A stretch of 64,000 bases of DNA from contig NZ_VWXI01000010.1 of the NCBI RefSeq assembly GCF_011752525.1, forward strand, positions 147,539-211,538. The letters are read 5' to 3'. A program made the translations under genes and the position numbers. This stretch comes from Pantoea sp. Cy-639 (GTDB taxonomy: Bacteria > Pseudomonadota > Gammaproteobacteria > Pseudomonadales > Pseudomonadaceae). The notes beneath the pieces were generated by a model. The model had not been told where the DNA came from. It ran no database searches and saw only the letters and a program-made list of their open reading frames with translations. Shown piece by piece: positions 35,267-45,246 of the stretch; the first letter of the stretch is position 1; the number at the start of each line of letters is the position of its first letter.

Positions 35267-38200
35267 ATGCAATGGCTTTTCATGCTGGTGGGGTTGGTGC
35301 TGGGGTTGGCGGCCGGCGAGTCGATCACCTCCGGGCTGCTTGGGGCATTGCTCGGCCTGGCCATCGGCCAGGCGCTGCACCTGCGCCAACTGACCGACCA
35401 GCAGGCGGCAATGCGCACGCAACTGCAGGGGCTGGCCAAGCGTTTCGAGGATGAGACCGCCGCCTTGCAAGCACGCCTGGCACGGTTGAGCGGCGTGCAG
35501 GCAGCACCTGAGGACGCAGGGCAGGTGCCTGTCGACGACGCAACCGTGCAGGCCGAACAGCCTCTGGCAGAGGCCGAGCTGCCCCTGACGGTGCAGGCTG
35601 ACGAGGCACCCCCTGACTTGCCGGCGTTGTCCGACGCCTGGGTCGAGGCGACACCGCCTGAAGCCGAAGTCCTGCCTGAGCCGCCCCGCGAGCCGCGCCG
35701 TCCGCGCGGGCCTTCGCTGCTCGGACGGGGAATCGCCCTGGCCAGGAACTGGTTGCTGGGCGGCAATACCGTGCTCAGGGTCGGCGTGCTCCTGTTGTTC
35801 CTGGGCCTGGCGTTCCTGCTGCGCTATGCCACCGAAGGCATGGTAGTGCCGCTGGAGCTGCGTTATGCCGGCGTTGCGGCCAGCGCCATGGTGCTGTTGG
35901 GCCTGGGCTGGTGGCTGCGCCGGCGCAATCCGCAGTATGGGTTGATGCTGCAGGGCACCGGCGTTGCCGTGCTGTACCTGACCGTGTTCGCGGCCATGCG
36001 CCTGCACCCGTTGCTCGACCCGCGGCTGGCGTTTGCGCTGCTGGTACTGACCACCGCGTTCTCGGCAATCCTGGCCGTGGCGCAGAACGCCCTGGGGCTG
36101 GCCGTGGCCGCGGCGCTGGGAGGCTTCGCGGCGCCGATCCTCACCGCCACGGGCAGCGGCAATCACGTGGCGCTGTTCAGCTATTTCATCCTGCTCAACG
36201 CCGGCATCTTCGCGATTGCCTGGTTCAAGGCCTGGCGCCTGCTCAACCTGGTCGGTTTCGTCGGCACCTTCGGCATCGGTTTCGCCTGGGGGCTGCATGG
36301 GTATACGCCGCAACTGTTGAGCAGCACCGAGCCTTTCCTGGTCGTGCTGTTCCTGATGTACGTGGTCATCGGCCTGCTGTTCACCCGGCGCAAGCTGCGC
36401 GAGCAGGCAGGGCTGCCCGAGGCGGGCGAGGTTCTGCGGCACTGGGCGCGCGGGCGCACCGACTATATCGATGCCACCGTGGTGTTCGGCCCGCCCTTGG
36501 TGGGGTTCGGCCTGCAGTACGCGATTGTCCAGCACATACCCTTCGCCACGGCGTTCAGCGCATTGGGGCTGGGGCTGTTCTACCTGGTCCTGGCCAAGCT
36601 GTTGCGTGGGCGCAACACGCTGCTGATGGAAACCTGTCTTGCCCTGGGCGTGGTGTTCGGCACCCTGGCCGTGCCACTGGGCCTGGATGCGCGCTGGACC
36701 TCGGCGACCTGGGCGGTGGAGGGCGCCGGTATCTATTGGCTGGGCTTGCGCCAAAGGCGAACGTTGGCGCGGCTGTTCGCCTTGCTGCTGCAGGTGGGGG
36801 CCGGCCTGGCCTTCCTTGGCCAGCTCGGGCTCGGCCAGGACAGCCTGCTCGAAGGCGCGCCGCTGGGCGCCTTGATGCTCGGCGTGGCACTGCTGTTCAG
36901 CTACGGGCAACTGCGCATGGCGCCGGCGGCGCACTGTCATGGGTGGGAACGCCGCGGGGCGCCCTGGCTGGCGGTGGCAGGCCTGGCGTTCCTGTTCCTG
37001 ATCGCGCCGTTGTGCCTGCAGGCGCAGGGAACGGCCATCGCCTGGGCGCTGCTCGGGCTGGTCACGCTGTGCGCAGGATTGCGCCTGCAGGCACGCAGTT
37101 TCCTGTTCAGTGCCATTGCCGTGCAGTTGTTGGGCGGCGCGGTGTTCCTCGGCGGGATGCAGTCCGATGGCCTGGAGGCCCGGTCCGGATGGGCGGACCT
37201 GGTGGTCTGCGCCTTGATCGGCGTCGCCTTGGTGGCGGGCATGCTGATCGCGATGCGCGACAGATCGATCAGCGAGGACCGGCGCCTGATGCGTGGTTTG
37301 TCACTGGCGATGCTGCTGGGCTTGCTGTTCGTCAATTTCGCGGTGTTGTTCGTCCTGCCTTGGCGTATCGCCGCGGCGGTGTGGGCGGGCAGCGGCCTGC
37401 TGATCATCTGGTTGAGCCTGCTGTTGCAACTGCGCGCAAGCTTCCTGTTCGGGCTGGCGTTGCAAGTGGCGGGGGGGATCGCCTTTCTGGTCGTCGGTCC
37501 GCTGCTGTTTGAGCAGGGCCCGGATGACACGCTGCGGCCCCTGGCCCACGCCGGTTTCTGGACGCCGCTGGCGCTGGCACTGGCCGCGCAGGTCGGGGCC
37601 TGGCGCCTGTACCATGTCCAGCGCCATCAGCAGCCAGGCTTGCTGCAGGGCATGACCCTGCAGCGCTTGTCCCAGCTGCTGCTGGCCTGGGGGCTTGGCT
37701 GGTGGGCGATGGCCTTGGCCGGCGAAGTGCTGCGTTTTGTCGGGCTCGCGCAGCAGAGCGCGGCCTTGCTGGCCGTCGCGGGCCTCAGCGTGGCGGCCTG
37801 GAGCTGGCTGGCCAGGCGCTTGAGCTGGCCGGCCCTGGCGTGGCTATGCACGCTGCTGATGCCTGTGGCGAGCGTGATCCTGCTGTTCACGCTTGCTTCT
37901 GCGGCGCACCCGGCCGCCGGTTTTGGCTGGTTGGCCTGGGGGCTGGTCTTCGCCGTGCATTTCTGGTCGCTCAAGCGCCTGGATGGCGTGCTGGCGGCAG
38001 GCGTGCGCAGCGCCGCCCATGTATTCGGTTGCTGGCTGGTGCTGGCGGTACTGGCACTGGAGCTGCGCTACGCGATGATGGCGCTGGCCGAGCAGGCCAA
38101 TGCCTGGCGCTGGCTGGGCTGGGCAGTGCTGCCCAGCCTGTTCCTCATGGCCATGGCCGCGCCCCGGGCGTGGCCTTGGCCGGTGGCCGCCTATCCGCGC

Positions 38201-38800
38201 GAATACCGGATCCTGGCGGCTGCGCCGGTGGCAGTGGCGATGCTGGGCTGGTTGTGGCTGGCCAATATCGCCAGTGACGGTAGCGCTGATCCGCTGCCGT
38301 ACCTGCCGCTGCTCAATCCGCTCGAACTGGGCATGCTGCTGGTGCTGCTGGCGGTCCATGCCTGGCTGCGCCACGGCCTGGCGCAACTGGGCCTGGACCG
38401 GCATGCCCGCCAACTGTGTCAGGGCGTGGTCGGCGCGAGCCTGTTCGTGGTGCTCACGGCCGCGGTGTTCCGTGCGGTCCATCATTGGGGCTCGGTGCCC
38501 TATGAGCTGGATGCGTTGCTGGCGTCGATGCCGGTGCAGGCCGGTCTGTCCATCGTCTGGACGTTGATCGCGCTCCCCCTGATGATCTTCGGCCACCTGC
38601 GCGGGCGGCGCGAGTTCTGGTTGCTGGGCGCCGCACTGATCGGCGTGGTGGTGGCCAAGCTGTTCTTCGTCGAGCTGGGCAACCGCGGTGGCCTTGAGCG
38701 TATCGTTTCCTTCATTGGCGTTGGCGTGTTGCTCCTGGTGGTCGGCTACTTTGCCCCACTGCCGCCGCGCAAGTCCGAGTCTGCACAGGTGAATGCATGA
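35267..38800 (+). CDS. DUF2339 multi-spanning membrane protein
   Basis: A 1177-aa protein. Residues 1-35 carry a first membrane helix, residues 40-160 a coiled-coil (QQAAMRTQLQGLAKRFEDETAALQARLARL) and an acidic Pro-rich linker, and residues about 165-1165 roughly thirty hydrophobic helices. RLGGNTVLRVGVLLLFLGLAFLLRYATE-like spacing and LRRRNPQYGLMLQGTGVAVLYLTVFAAM are typical of DUF2339. It overlaps the DUF3999 gene by four bases, the standard pairing in Pseudomonas. Function is undetermined; the topology suggests a transporter or an envelope assembly factor. Confidence 0.85.
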   Translation: MQWLFMLVGLVLGLAAGESITSGLLGALLGLAIGQALHLRQLTDQQAAMRTQLQGLAKRFEDETAALQARLARLSGVQAAPEDAGQVPVDDATVQAEQPLAEAELPLTVQADEAPPDLPALSDAWVEATPPEAEVLPEPPREPRRPRGPSLLGRGIALARNWLLGGNTVLRVGVLLLFLGLAFLLRYATEGMVVPLELRYAGVAASAMVLLGLGWWLRRRNPQYGLMLQGTGVAVLYLTVFAAMRLHPLLDPRLAFALLVLTTAFSAILAVAQNALGLAVAAALGGFAAPILTATGSGNHVALFSYFILLNAGIFAIAWFKAWRLLNLVGFVGTFGIGFAWGLHGYTPQLLSSTEPFLVVLFLMYVVIGLLFTRRKLREQAGLPEAGEVLRHWARGRTDYIDATVVFGPPLVGFGLQYAIVQHIPFATAFSALGLGLFYLVLAKLLRGRNTLLMETCLALGVVFGTLAVPLGLDARWTSATWAVEGAGIYWLGLRQRRTLARLFALLLQVGAGLAFLGQLGLGQDSLLEGAPLGALMLGVALLFSYGQLRMAPAAHCHGWERRGAPWLAVAGLAFLFLIAPLCLQAQGTAIAWALLGLVTLCAGLRLQARSFLFSAIAVQLLGGAVFLGGMQSDGLEARSGWADLVVCALIGVALVAGMLIAMRDRSISEDRRLMRGLSLAMLLGLLFVNFAVLFVLPWRIAAAVWAGSGLLIIWLSLLLQLRASFLFGLALQVAGGIAFLVVGPLLFEQGPDDTLRPLAHAGFWTPLALALAAQVGAWRLYHVQRHQQPGLLQGMTLQRLSQLLLAWGLGWWAMALAGEVLRFVGLAQQSAALLAVAGLSVAAWSWLARRLSWPALAWLCTLLMPVASVILLFTLASAAHPAAGFGWLAWGLVFAVHFWSLKRLDGVLAAGVRSAAHVFGCWLVLAVLALELRYAMMALAEQANAWRWLGWAVLPSLFLMAMAAPRAWPWPVAAYPREYRILAAAPVAVAMLGWLWLANIASDGSADPLPYLPLLNPLELGMLLVLLAVHAWLRHGLAQLGLDRHARQLCQGVVGASLFVVLTAAVFRAVHHWGSVPYELDALLASMPVQAGLSIVWTLIALPLMIFGHLRGRREFWLLGAALIGVVVAKLFFVELGNRGGLERIVSFIGVGVLLLVVGYFAPLPPRKSESAQVNA

Positions 38801-40131
38801 AGCTGTTCGTACCGATGGCCTGGGTGGCCTTGCTGGCCACGCCGTTGGCCCACGCTGCCCAGGTGCCCCTGCAACTGGAAGGCGAAGGGCCCTGGTACCG
38901 CCTGGCGGTGCCCTTGAGCGTGCAGATGGCCGCCGGCCATGCTGACCTGCGTGATCTGCGGGTGCTCGATAAAGAAGGCGATGAGCTGGCCTATGCCTTG
39001 ACCCAGGGCCGTCTGCAGACCGAGGCGCCGACCCGGGAGGCGGTCGTCAAGTGGTTCCCCTTGCGCGGGACGCTCGACACCGAGGCCGTACCGGCCATAC
39101 GGGTCCAGCGCAGTGACAACGGCACGCTGGTCGAGGTCGCGGCGCCGGCCGCCGGCCAGGGAGGGCAAGTGCTGCGCGGATGGCTGCTGGACGCCAGCGC
39201 CTTCGCCGGGCCCTTGCACAGGCTGCGCCTGGACTGGCGCGCGCAGGAGGATGGTTTCCAGCGTTTCTCCATCGAAGCCAGCGACGATCTGCAGCACTGG
39301 CAGCCCTGGGGGGAGGGGCAGGTCGCCCGGCTGGCGTTCGATGGCGAGCAGGTCGAGCAACGCGACGTGAGCTTGCCGGGGGCCAGCGCGCGCTACCTGC
39401 GTCTGCTCTGGCAGGCCCCGCAACAGGCCCCGGCACTGCTCGATGCGCGGGTGGCCAGCCTGGGCGGCCAGACTCAGTCGGCGGCACTGGCCTGGTCGGC
39501 GCCGCTGCCAGCGACCTCGAGTGCGGCCGGGGAATACACATGGACCTTGCCGCTGGCACTGCCCCTCGAACGCCTTCAGCTCACGTTGCCGCCAGGCAAC
39601 GTGCTGGCACCGGTCAGCCTGGCTTCGCGCAACGCCAGCAATGCCCAGTGGCAACCGTTGGCCAGTGGTCTGCTGTACCGCCTGCCCCAGGACGGCAAGG
39701 AGACCGTGCAGGACGAGATCGCATTGCCAGGCGTACCACTCAGGCAGTTGCGCTTGCGTGTCGACCCACGTGGAAACGGCCTGGGGAGCGACACACCGCG
39801 GATCCGCGTGGCGGTTGCTGAAACCGAAGTGGTGTTCCTCGCCCGAGGCTCCGCGCCTTATGCCCTGCGCGTCGGCGACGCCACGGCCCAGTCTGCGGCA
39901 TTACCGCTGGGGACACTGATACCTGGCTACAGCCCCGCGCGTCTGGCCAGCCTGGGCCGCGCTACCCTCGATAGCGCGGTGCCGGACGCCATGGCGCCTG
40001 CCGCTGAAGCCGTTGCGCCAGGCACAGGGTGGCAGCGCATCGGCCTGTGGGCTGTGCTGCTGGCGGGCGTGGCGTTGCTGGGCGGCATGGCCTTCAGCCT
40101 GCTGCGCAAGCCGTCGGACAGCGCACGCTAG
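38797..40131 (+). CDS. DUF3999 exported protein, partner of DUF2339
   Basis: A 444-aa protein with signal peptide MKLFVPMAWVALLATPLAHA, a beta-rich middle part with galactose-binding-like segments (FQRFSIEASDDLQHWQPWGEGQVARL, RYLRLLWQAP), and one C-terminal membrane helix (IGLWAVLLAGVALLGGMAFSLL). This layout is that of DUF3999 proteins. ATG 38797 overlaps the DUF2339 stop by four bases, so the proteins are likely made together, with the DUF3999 protein in the periplasm. Confidence 0.83.
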   Translation: MKLFVPMAWVALLATPLAHAAQVPLQLEGEGPWYRLAVPLSVQMAAGHADLRDLRVLDKEGDELAYALTQGRLQTEAPTREAVVKWFPLRGTLDTEAVPAIRVQRSDNGTLVEVAAPAAGQGGQVLRGWLLDASAFAGPLHRLRLDWRAQEDGFQRFSIEASDDLQHWQPWGEGQVARLAFDGEQVEQRDVSLPGASARYLRLLWQAPQQAPALLDARVASLGGQTQSAALAWSAPLPATSSAAGEYTWTLPLALPLERLQLTLPPGNVLAPVSLASRNASNAQWQPLASGLLYRLPQDGKETVQDEIALPGVPLRQLRLRVDPRGNGLGSDTPRIRVAVAETEVVFLARGSAPYALRVGDATAQSAALPLGTLIPGYSPARLASLGRATLDSAVPDAMAPAAEAVAPGTGWQRIGLWAVLLAGVALLGGMAFSLLRKPSDSAR

Positions 40132-40145
40132 GCCTTGCACGCGCT

Positions 40146-41075
40146 TCACTGTTCCAGCGCGCAGTGGGCCGAGCGCCGACGGTACTGGCTTGGCGTCGCG
40201 GCCATGATGCGCTTGAACGCGGTGCTGAACGAGCTTTCCGACTCGTAGCCCAGGGAAAAGGCGATGGTCGAGATGTTGTCGGTGCCGTTGCGCAGCCGGT
40301 TGGCGGCCATCAGCATGCGCCAGCGCGCCAGGTAATCCATCGCGGTATTGCCGACCAACGCCTTGAACCGTTGCGCGAACACCGTGCGCGACACCCCGGC
40401 GATACGTGCCAACCCCTCCAGGGACCACTGCCGCGCAGGTTCGGCGTGCATCGCCGCGATGGCCAGGCTGATCTGCCGGTCGGTCAGGGCGAGAAACCAG
40501 CCTTTGGGCAGCTCGTTGGCGCTCTGCAGATAGAGCCGCAGCACCTGGACCAGCATCAGGTGGGCGAGGTGGGTGGCGATCAGTGCGCCGCCGGGCTGAG
40601 GGTTGCGCAGTTCGTTCGCCCATTGGTCCAGAGACCAGCGCAGCACCTCGGCCTGGCTGGAGGCCTTGGGAATGTTGATGATCGCGGGCAGGGCCTCGAA
40701 CAGCACGGCGGCATGCTCGCCGGAGAAGGCGAAGCGCCCGCTGATGAGGAACACCTCGCCGCCGCCGTTGTGCACGGCGACGCCGTCGCGGCTGACGATG
40801 TCGAGCAAGTGATCACCAGGCTCGGCAGGCAGGTTGGGGGCGGAGGACAGGGTGAAGCGCCGATCGCTGTTGAGCAGGAAGCAATCGCCCTCGTCGAAGC
40901 GGATGGGCTGCTCCAGGTCATCGGTGACACCCCAGCAGGTGCCCCGGATCACGGCCGTGAACTTGATGCCGTCATGGGCGGGGAAGTCGAAGGACCAGTC
41001 GCCAGCGGCATCGAAACCGGCATAGAACTGGTTGCGTGGTTGCAGCAGCGACAGTACGTCGGACAAAGGATCCAT
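40146..41075 (-). CDS. AraC-family transcriptional regulator (cupin N-terminus)
   Basis: A 309-aa regulator. Residues about 1-190 form a cupin-type sensor of the RclR-like class, and residues about 210-305 contain two helix-turn-helix motifs: LEGLARIAGVSRTVFAQRFKALVGNTAMDYLARWRM and ISTIAFSLGYESESSFSTAFKRIMAATPSQYRR, which is the AraC signature. It diverges from the metallo-hydrolase gene at 41195 and probably controls that run of SDR genes. No ligand can be deduced. Inducers of this class include reactive chlorine or aldehydes, but Cys conservation was not assessed here. Confidence 0.85.
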   Translation of the reverse strand: MDPLSDVLSLLQPRNQFYAGFDAAGDWSFDFPAHDGIKFTAVIRGTCWGVTDDLEQPIRFDEGDCFLLNSDRRFTLSSAPNLPAEPGDHLLDIVSRDGVAVHNGGGEVFLISGRFAFSGEHAAVLFEALPAIINIPKASSQAEVLRWSLDQWANELRNPQPGGALIATHLAHLMLVQVLRLYLQSANELPKGWFLALTDRQISLAIAAMHAEPARQWSLEGLARIAGVSRTVFAQRFKALVGNTAMDYLARWRMLMAANRLRNGTDNISTIAFSLGYESESSFSTAFKRIMAATPSQYRRRSAHCALEQ

Positions 41076-41194
41076 GGACTGATTCCGTACGCTTGAAAAA
41101 GATAAGCGGACTTTACGACATGGGTCGTTCGACTCTCAAGGCGTATCGTGGCAGCCATACCGCTTTGCCATGCAGCGCTTCGGGAGTACCAGCC

Positions 41195-42277
41195 ATGAGC
41201 CGATTCACCTTGTTCCGTCCGCGCCTCGGCGACTACGCCGCCTCGCCACGCTGGCAAGGCGGACGCTTTCACAATGACCGCGCCGCCGGCCCTGGCGACT
41301 TGCCCGAGTCGACGCTGCGCGCCTGGTGGGATGTGTTCTTCAACAAGCCCGCCGGCACCGCGCCGGCCACGCCGCTGCCCATCCACACACTGACCCGGGC
41401 CGAGCTGGATGCAGCGCCAGAGCGCAGTCTCTATCGCCTGGGGCACTCGACCGTGCTGATGAAGCTGCGCGGTCGCTGGTGGCTCACCGACCCGGTGTTT
41501 TCCGAACGGGCCTCGCCGGTGTCGTTCGCCGGGCCGAAACGCTTCCATGCGCCCCCGATCACGATCGAGGAACTGCCGCCGATCACTGCGGTGATTCTTT
41601 CCCATGATCATTACGACCACCTCGACCATGCCGCCATACGTGCCCTGGCGCCCAAGGTGGAGGTGTTCCTGGCCCCGCTGGGCGTGGGCGATCGCCTGCG
41701 CCAATGGGGCGTCGAGCCGCAGCGCATTCGCCAGTTCGACTGGTGGGAGGGCACCGAGATCGCCGGCCTGCGGCTGACCGCAACGCCCGCCCAGCACTTT
41801 TCTGGCCGGGGCCTGAGCGACGGCAACCGCACGCTATGGGCGTCCTGGGTGCTCGAGGATGATGGCTTGCGGCTGTTCTTCAGTGGTGACACCGGCTACT
41901 TCAGCGGTTTCGCCGAGATCGGCCGGCGTTTCGGGCCCTTCGACGTGACCCTGATGGAAACCGGGGCCTACAACGCGCAATGGCCCTATGTGCACATGCA
42001 CCCGCAACAGACGGTGCAGGCGCACCGCGACCTGCGCGGCCAATGGTTGCTGCCGATCCACAACGGCACCTTCGACCTGGCCATGCACACCTGGGAGGCC
42101 CCCTTCGACCAGGTGCTGCGCTTCGCCGGCGAATACCGCATACCGGTGGCGACACCGAAGATGGGCGAACGGCTGGACCTCGACGCACCGCATCACGGCA
42201 GCCCGTGGTGGGCGCCACAACCGGCGTGGCTGGGCGCACCCGCCATCCCTGCCCAGAACCAGGAGAACACCTTATGA
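41195..42277 (+). CDS. MBL-fold metal-dependent hydrolase (UlaG/NAPE-PLD-like)
   Basis: A 360-aa metallo-beta-lactamase-fold protein. The HDHYDHLD box (residues about 133-140), further His residues at ATPAQHFSGR and LLPIHNGTFDL, and Asp in FSGDTGYF correspond to the metal ligands of the family. The region around ALYRLGHSTVLMKLRGRWWLTDPVF is typical of UlaG/NAPE-PLD-like lactonases or phospholipases. Start ATG 41195 has GGGAG eight bases upstream. It is followed by an SDR with a four-base overlap. The substrate is not known. Confidence 0.85.
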   Translation: MSRFTLFRPRLGDYAASPRWQGGRFHNDRAAGPGDLPESTLRAWWDVFFNKPAGTAPATPLPIHTLTRAELDAAPERSLYRLGHSTVLMKLRGRWWLTDPVFSERASPVSFAGPKRFHAPPITIEELPPITAVILSHDHYDHLDHAAIRALAPKVEVFLAPLGVGDRLRQWGVEPQRIRQFDWWEGTEIAGLRLTATPAQHFSGRGLSDGNRTLWASWVLEDDGLRLFFSGDTGYFSGFAEIGRRFGPFDVTLMETGAYNAQWPYVHMHPQQTVQAHRDLRGQWLLPIHNGTFDLAMHTWEAPFDQVLRFAGEYRIPVATPKMGERLDLDAPHHGSPWWAPQPAWLGAPAIPAQNQENTL

Positions 42278-43140
42278 ACACCCCACACAAAGTCTGGCTG
42301 ATCACCGGCGCCTCGTCGGGCCTCGGCAAGGCGCTGGCCGAGGCGGTCATCGCACGCGGTGACCACGTGGCCGTCACCGCGCGCCGGCTGGATCGCCTGC
42401 AAGCCCTCGCCCAAGGGCGTGCAGCCCAGGTACTGCCGCTGGCCCTGGATATCACCGACGCCACCGCGCGTGAGCGCGCCGTGGCCCAGACCCTGGCGCA
42501 CTTTGGCCGCATCGACGTGCTGGCCAACGTCGCCGGCCGCGGCGTGGCCGGCGCCTGCGAGGAATTTAGCCTCGAGCAGTTGCGTGAGCAGATGGAGCTG
42601 AACTTTTTCGCGGCCGCGGAGATGACCCGCGCCGTACTGGCGCAGATGCGCAAGCAGGGCGCAGGCCACATTCTCACCGTCAGCAGCATTGCCGGCCTGG
42701 TGGCCATGAATGCCGCTGGCCCGTATTGCGCGGCCAAGTTCGCCATCGAGGGCTGGACCGAGGCGTTGGCCATCGAGGCCAAGCCGTTGGGCATCCACGT
42801 CACCCTGGTCGAGCCGGGGGCATTTCGTACCGAGTTCGCCGGCGATGTGAACATGCGCCCGCTGCAACGCATCGATGCCTATCGGCCGATGATCGAGCCG
42901 TTCGAAACCTACCTGGCGAGCTCCGCCGGCCGGCAGATGGGCGATCCGGCCAAGGCGGCCCTGTCTATGCTGGCAGTGGTGGCCAGCGATGCGCCGCCGG
43001 TACGCCTGATGCTTGGCCGCGACGCCTACTCGATCTGGGAGGCGACCCTGGCCAAGCGCCAGGCCGACCTGAACAGCTGGCGCGCACAAGGCGAAGACAC
43101 CGCCTTCGATGGCGCCGAACTGGTGGAGATCCAGTTGTGA
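42274..43140 (+). CDS. Short-chain dehydrogenase/reductase (copy 1)
   Basis: A 288-aa classical SDR. TGASSGLG NAD(P)-binding motif (residues about 11-18), NVAG, catalytic Ser in VSSIAGL, and YCAAK (Tyr-x3-Lys). Basic Arg residues after beta-2 (TARRLDR) suggest NADPH. It is paralogous to the SDR at 44304-45164 across the whole length. The start overlaps the metallo-hydrolase stop by four bases, and the stop overlaps the next SDR start by one base (TGATG). Substrate unknown. Confidence 0.88.
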   Translation: MNTPHKVWLITGASSGLGKALAEAVIARGDHVAVTARRLDRLQALAQGRAAQVLPLALDITDATARERAVAQTLAHFGRIDVLANVAGRGVAGACEEFSLEQLREQMELNFFAAAEMTRAVLAQMRKQGAGHILTVSSIAGLVAMNAAGPYCAAKFAIEGWTEALAIEAKPLGIHVTLVEPGAFRTEFAGDVNMRPLQRIDAYRPMIEPFETYLASSAGRQMGDPAKAALSMLAVVASDAPPVRLMLGRDAYSIWEATLAKRQADLNSWRAQGEDTAFDGAELVEIQL

Positions 43141-44129
43141 TGAACACGACCGAGCAAGCGGGCATGGCCCTGCAAGATGATGCACAGACCCCCTTGAGCA
43201 CAGGTTTCGGGCGCCACAGCAGCGCCGCCGAGGTGCTGGCGGGTATCGACCTGTCCGGCAAGCTGGCCATCGTCACCGGCGGTCACTCCGGCCTGGGCCT
43301 GGAAACCACGCGGGCCCTGGCCGGGGCAGGCGCCCAGGTGCTGGTGCTGGCACGCCAGCCAACGGTGGCAGCCCAGGCACTGGCCGGTGTGACGAATGTC
43401 GCGGTCGATACCCTCGACCTGGCCGACCTGGGCAGTGTCCGCAGCTGTGCCGAGCGCTTCGTCGCCAGCGGCCGGCAGGCCGACCTGGTGATCTGCAACG
43501 CGGCGGTGATGGCCAACCCGCTGACCCGTGTCGGCAACGGTTGGGAGTCGCAGTTCGGCACCAACCACCTGGGACACTACGCCTTGGTCAACTGGCTCTG
43601 GCCGGCCATTGCCGCCGGTGCGCGAGTCGTTTCGTTGTCATCGCTGGGCCATCACTATTCACCCATGCGCTGGGACGATGTGCAGTTCACCGGTGCTTAC
43701 GACAAGTGGCTGGCCTATGGTCAGTCCAAGACCGCCATCGCGCTGTTCACCAGGCATCTCGACAGCCTGGGCCTGGCCAAGGGCGTGCGTGCGTTCTCGG
43801 TGCACCCGGGCAAGATCTACACGCCGCTGCAGCGACACATGGCGATGGACGAGATGACCGCACTGGGGTGGCTCGACGCTGCCGGCAAGGTCATCGATCC
43901 GACCTTCAAGTCCGTGGCGCAAGGCGCGGCCACCACGGTATGGGCCGCTACCTCGGCGCTGCTCGACGGCAGGGGCGGGCTGTACTGCGAGGATTGCGAC
44001 GTGGCGCTGCGCGACGATAGCCCGCAACCGACGGAGTCCGGGGTGCGCAGCTATGCCATCGACCCCGTGCAGGCAGCGCGCCTGTGGGCGTTGTCGGCCG
44101 AGCTTGTCGGCGTCGATGCTTTTGCCTGA
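43140..44129 (+). CDS. SDR-family oxidoreductase (retinol-dehydrogenase/WWOX-like)
   Basis: A 329-aa SDR with TGGHSGLGLET nucleotide motif, CNAAVMANP (NAG-like), FGTNHLGHYALVNWL, SLSSLGH and YGQSK (Tyr-x3-Lys). The FGTNHLGHF-type signature marks the retinol dehydrogenase / protochlorophyllide reductase-like branch. N-terminal extension of about 35 residues is usual there. It is translationally coupled to the preceding SDR. No substrate can be assigned; lipid or xenobiotic carbonyls are possible. Confidence 0.85.
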   Translation: MNTTEQAGMALQDDAQTPLSTGFGRHSSAAEVLAGIDLSGKLAIVTGGHSGLGLETTRALAGAGAQVLVLARQPTVAAQALAGVTNVAVDTLDLADLGSVRSCAERFVASGRQADLVICNAAVMANPLTRVGNGWESQFGTNHLGHYALVNWLWPAIAAGARVVSLSSLGHHYSPMRWDDVQFTGAYDKWLAYGQSKTAIALFTRHLDSLGLAKGVRAFSVHPGKIYTPLQRHMAMDEMTALGWLDAAGKVIDPTFKSVAQGAATTVWAATSALLDGRGGLYCEDCDVALRDDSPQPTESGVRSYAIDPVQAARLWALSAELVGVDAFA

Positions 44130-44303
44130 ACCCGCGATCAGGCATGAGTGAGCGATCCGTACGATCGAGAAGATTATTTGTACTTTCCGGCATGTGACGT
44201 ACCGATTTCGCTGGGTAATGTACATCCCCTCCAATCCCCGAATATCCCGGCGACGCATGGGCACTGCCTGATGCGTCGTCGACCCCGTCATCTAGGAGTT
44301 CTC

Positions 44304-45164
44304 ATGAAAAAGACCTGGTTCATTACCGGTGCATCGTCCGGCCTCGGCCGCGCTTTGGCCGAGGCCGTGCTGGCCAAGGGCGACAACGCGGTGCTTGGCG
44401 CGCGGCGTCTGGAGTCGTTGCAAACGATTGCCGCGCCTCACGGCGAACGTGCCCTGGCGCTGACGCTGGATGTCACCGATGCCGGCTCGCGTGCAGCCGC
44501 CTTGACGGCGGCCATGGACACCTTCGGCCGCATCGATGTGCTGGCCAACATCGCGGGTGCCGGTTCCTACGGTGCCCTGGAGGCGTTTTCTTGCGAACAG
44601 CTCCGCGCGCAGATGGAGCTGAACTTCTTCGCCGCCGCCGAGCTGTCCCGCGAGGTGTTGCCACAGATGCGCGCGCAGAGGAGCGGGCACATTCTCAACC
44701 TGACCAGCATCGCCGGCCTGGTGGCGTTTCCCGGCAGCGGTCTCTACAACGCCTCGAAGTTCGCCCTGGAAGGCTTCAGCGAGGCCCTGCACCACGAGGT
44801 CAAGCCGCTGGGCATTCGCGTCACGTTGATCGAGCCTGGCGCATTCCGCACTGACTTCGCGGGCAGTGCGGCGATGAAGGCCGAGCGCGAGATCGCCGAG
44901 TATGCCGAGCTGCATGCAGGCATGGCGCAGTACTACGCCAACCAGAATGGTCGGCAGATGGGCGACCCGGTCAAAGGCGTGGCGGTGATCATCGACATGG
45001 TCGAGAGCGCGGTTGCTCCCGTGCGGTTGCTGCTGGGCGAGGATGCCTATCAGCTCTGGGAAGGCGCCGTCGCCTCGCGCAACCGTGATATCGCGCCCTG
45101 GCGGGCACGGGGCGAGGCCACCGCGTATCCGGATGCCTTGATGAATCCCGTCCAGGCCCTTTGA
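44304..45164 (+). CDS. Short-chain dehydrogenase/reductase (copy 2)
   Basis: A 286-aa SDR similar along its length to the one at 42274-43140 (TGASSGLGRALAEAVLAKGD, QMELNFFAAAELSREVLPQM, YNASKFALEG with Tyr-x3-Lys, VTLIEPGAFRTDF). It begins after a 174-bp gap and has AGGAG five bases before its ATG, so it may have its own promoter. The duplicated pair flanking a third SDR suggests tandem duplication and divergence toward related carbonyl substrates. Confidence 0.88.
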   Translation: MKKTWFITGASSGLGRALAEAVLAKGDNAVLGARRLESLQTIAAPHGERALALTLDVTDAGSRAAALTAAMDTFGRIDVLANIAGAGSYGALEAFSCEQLRAQMELNFFAAAELSREVLPQMRAQRSGHILNLTSIAGLVAFPGSGLYNASKFALEGFSEALHHEVKPLGIRVTLIEPGAFRTDFAGSAAMKAEREIAEYAELHAGMAQYYANQNGRQMGDPVKGVAVIIDMVESAVAPVRLLLGEDAYQLWEGAVASRNRDIAPWRARGEATAYPDALMNPVQAL

Positions 45165-45246
45165 CAGCGACCTTCGCGCCGCGCCCCTGGAAAACAGCAG
45201 GGCGTGGCCGGAGGCTGTTCGGCTTGCGAGGTGCGCCCGACGGCGC

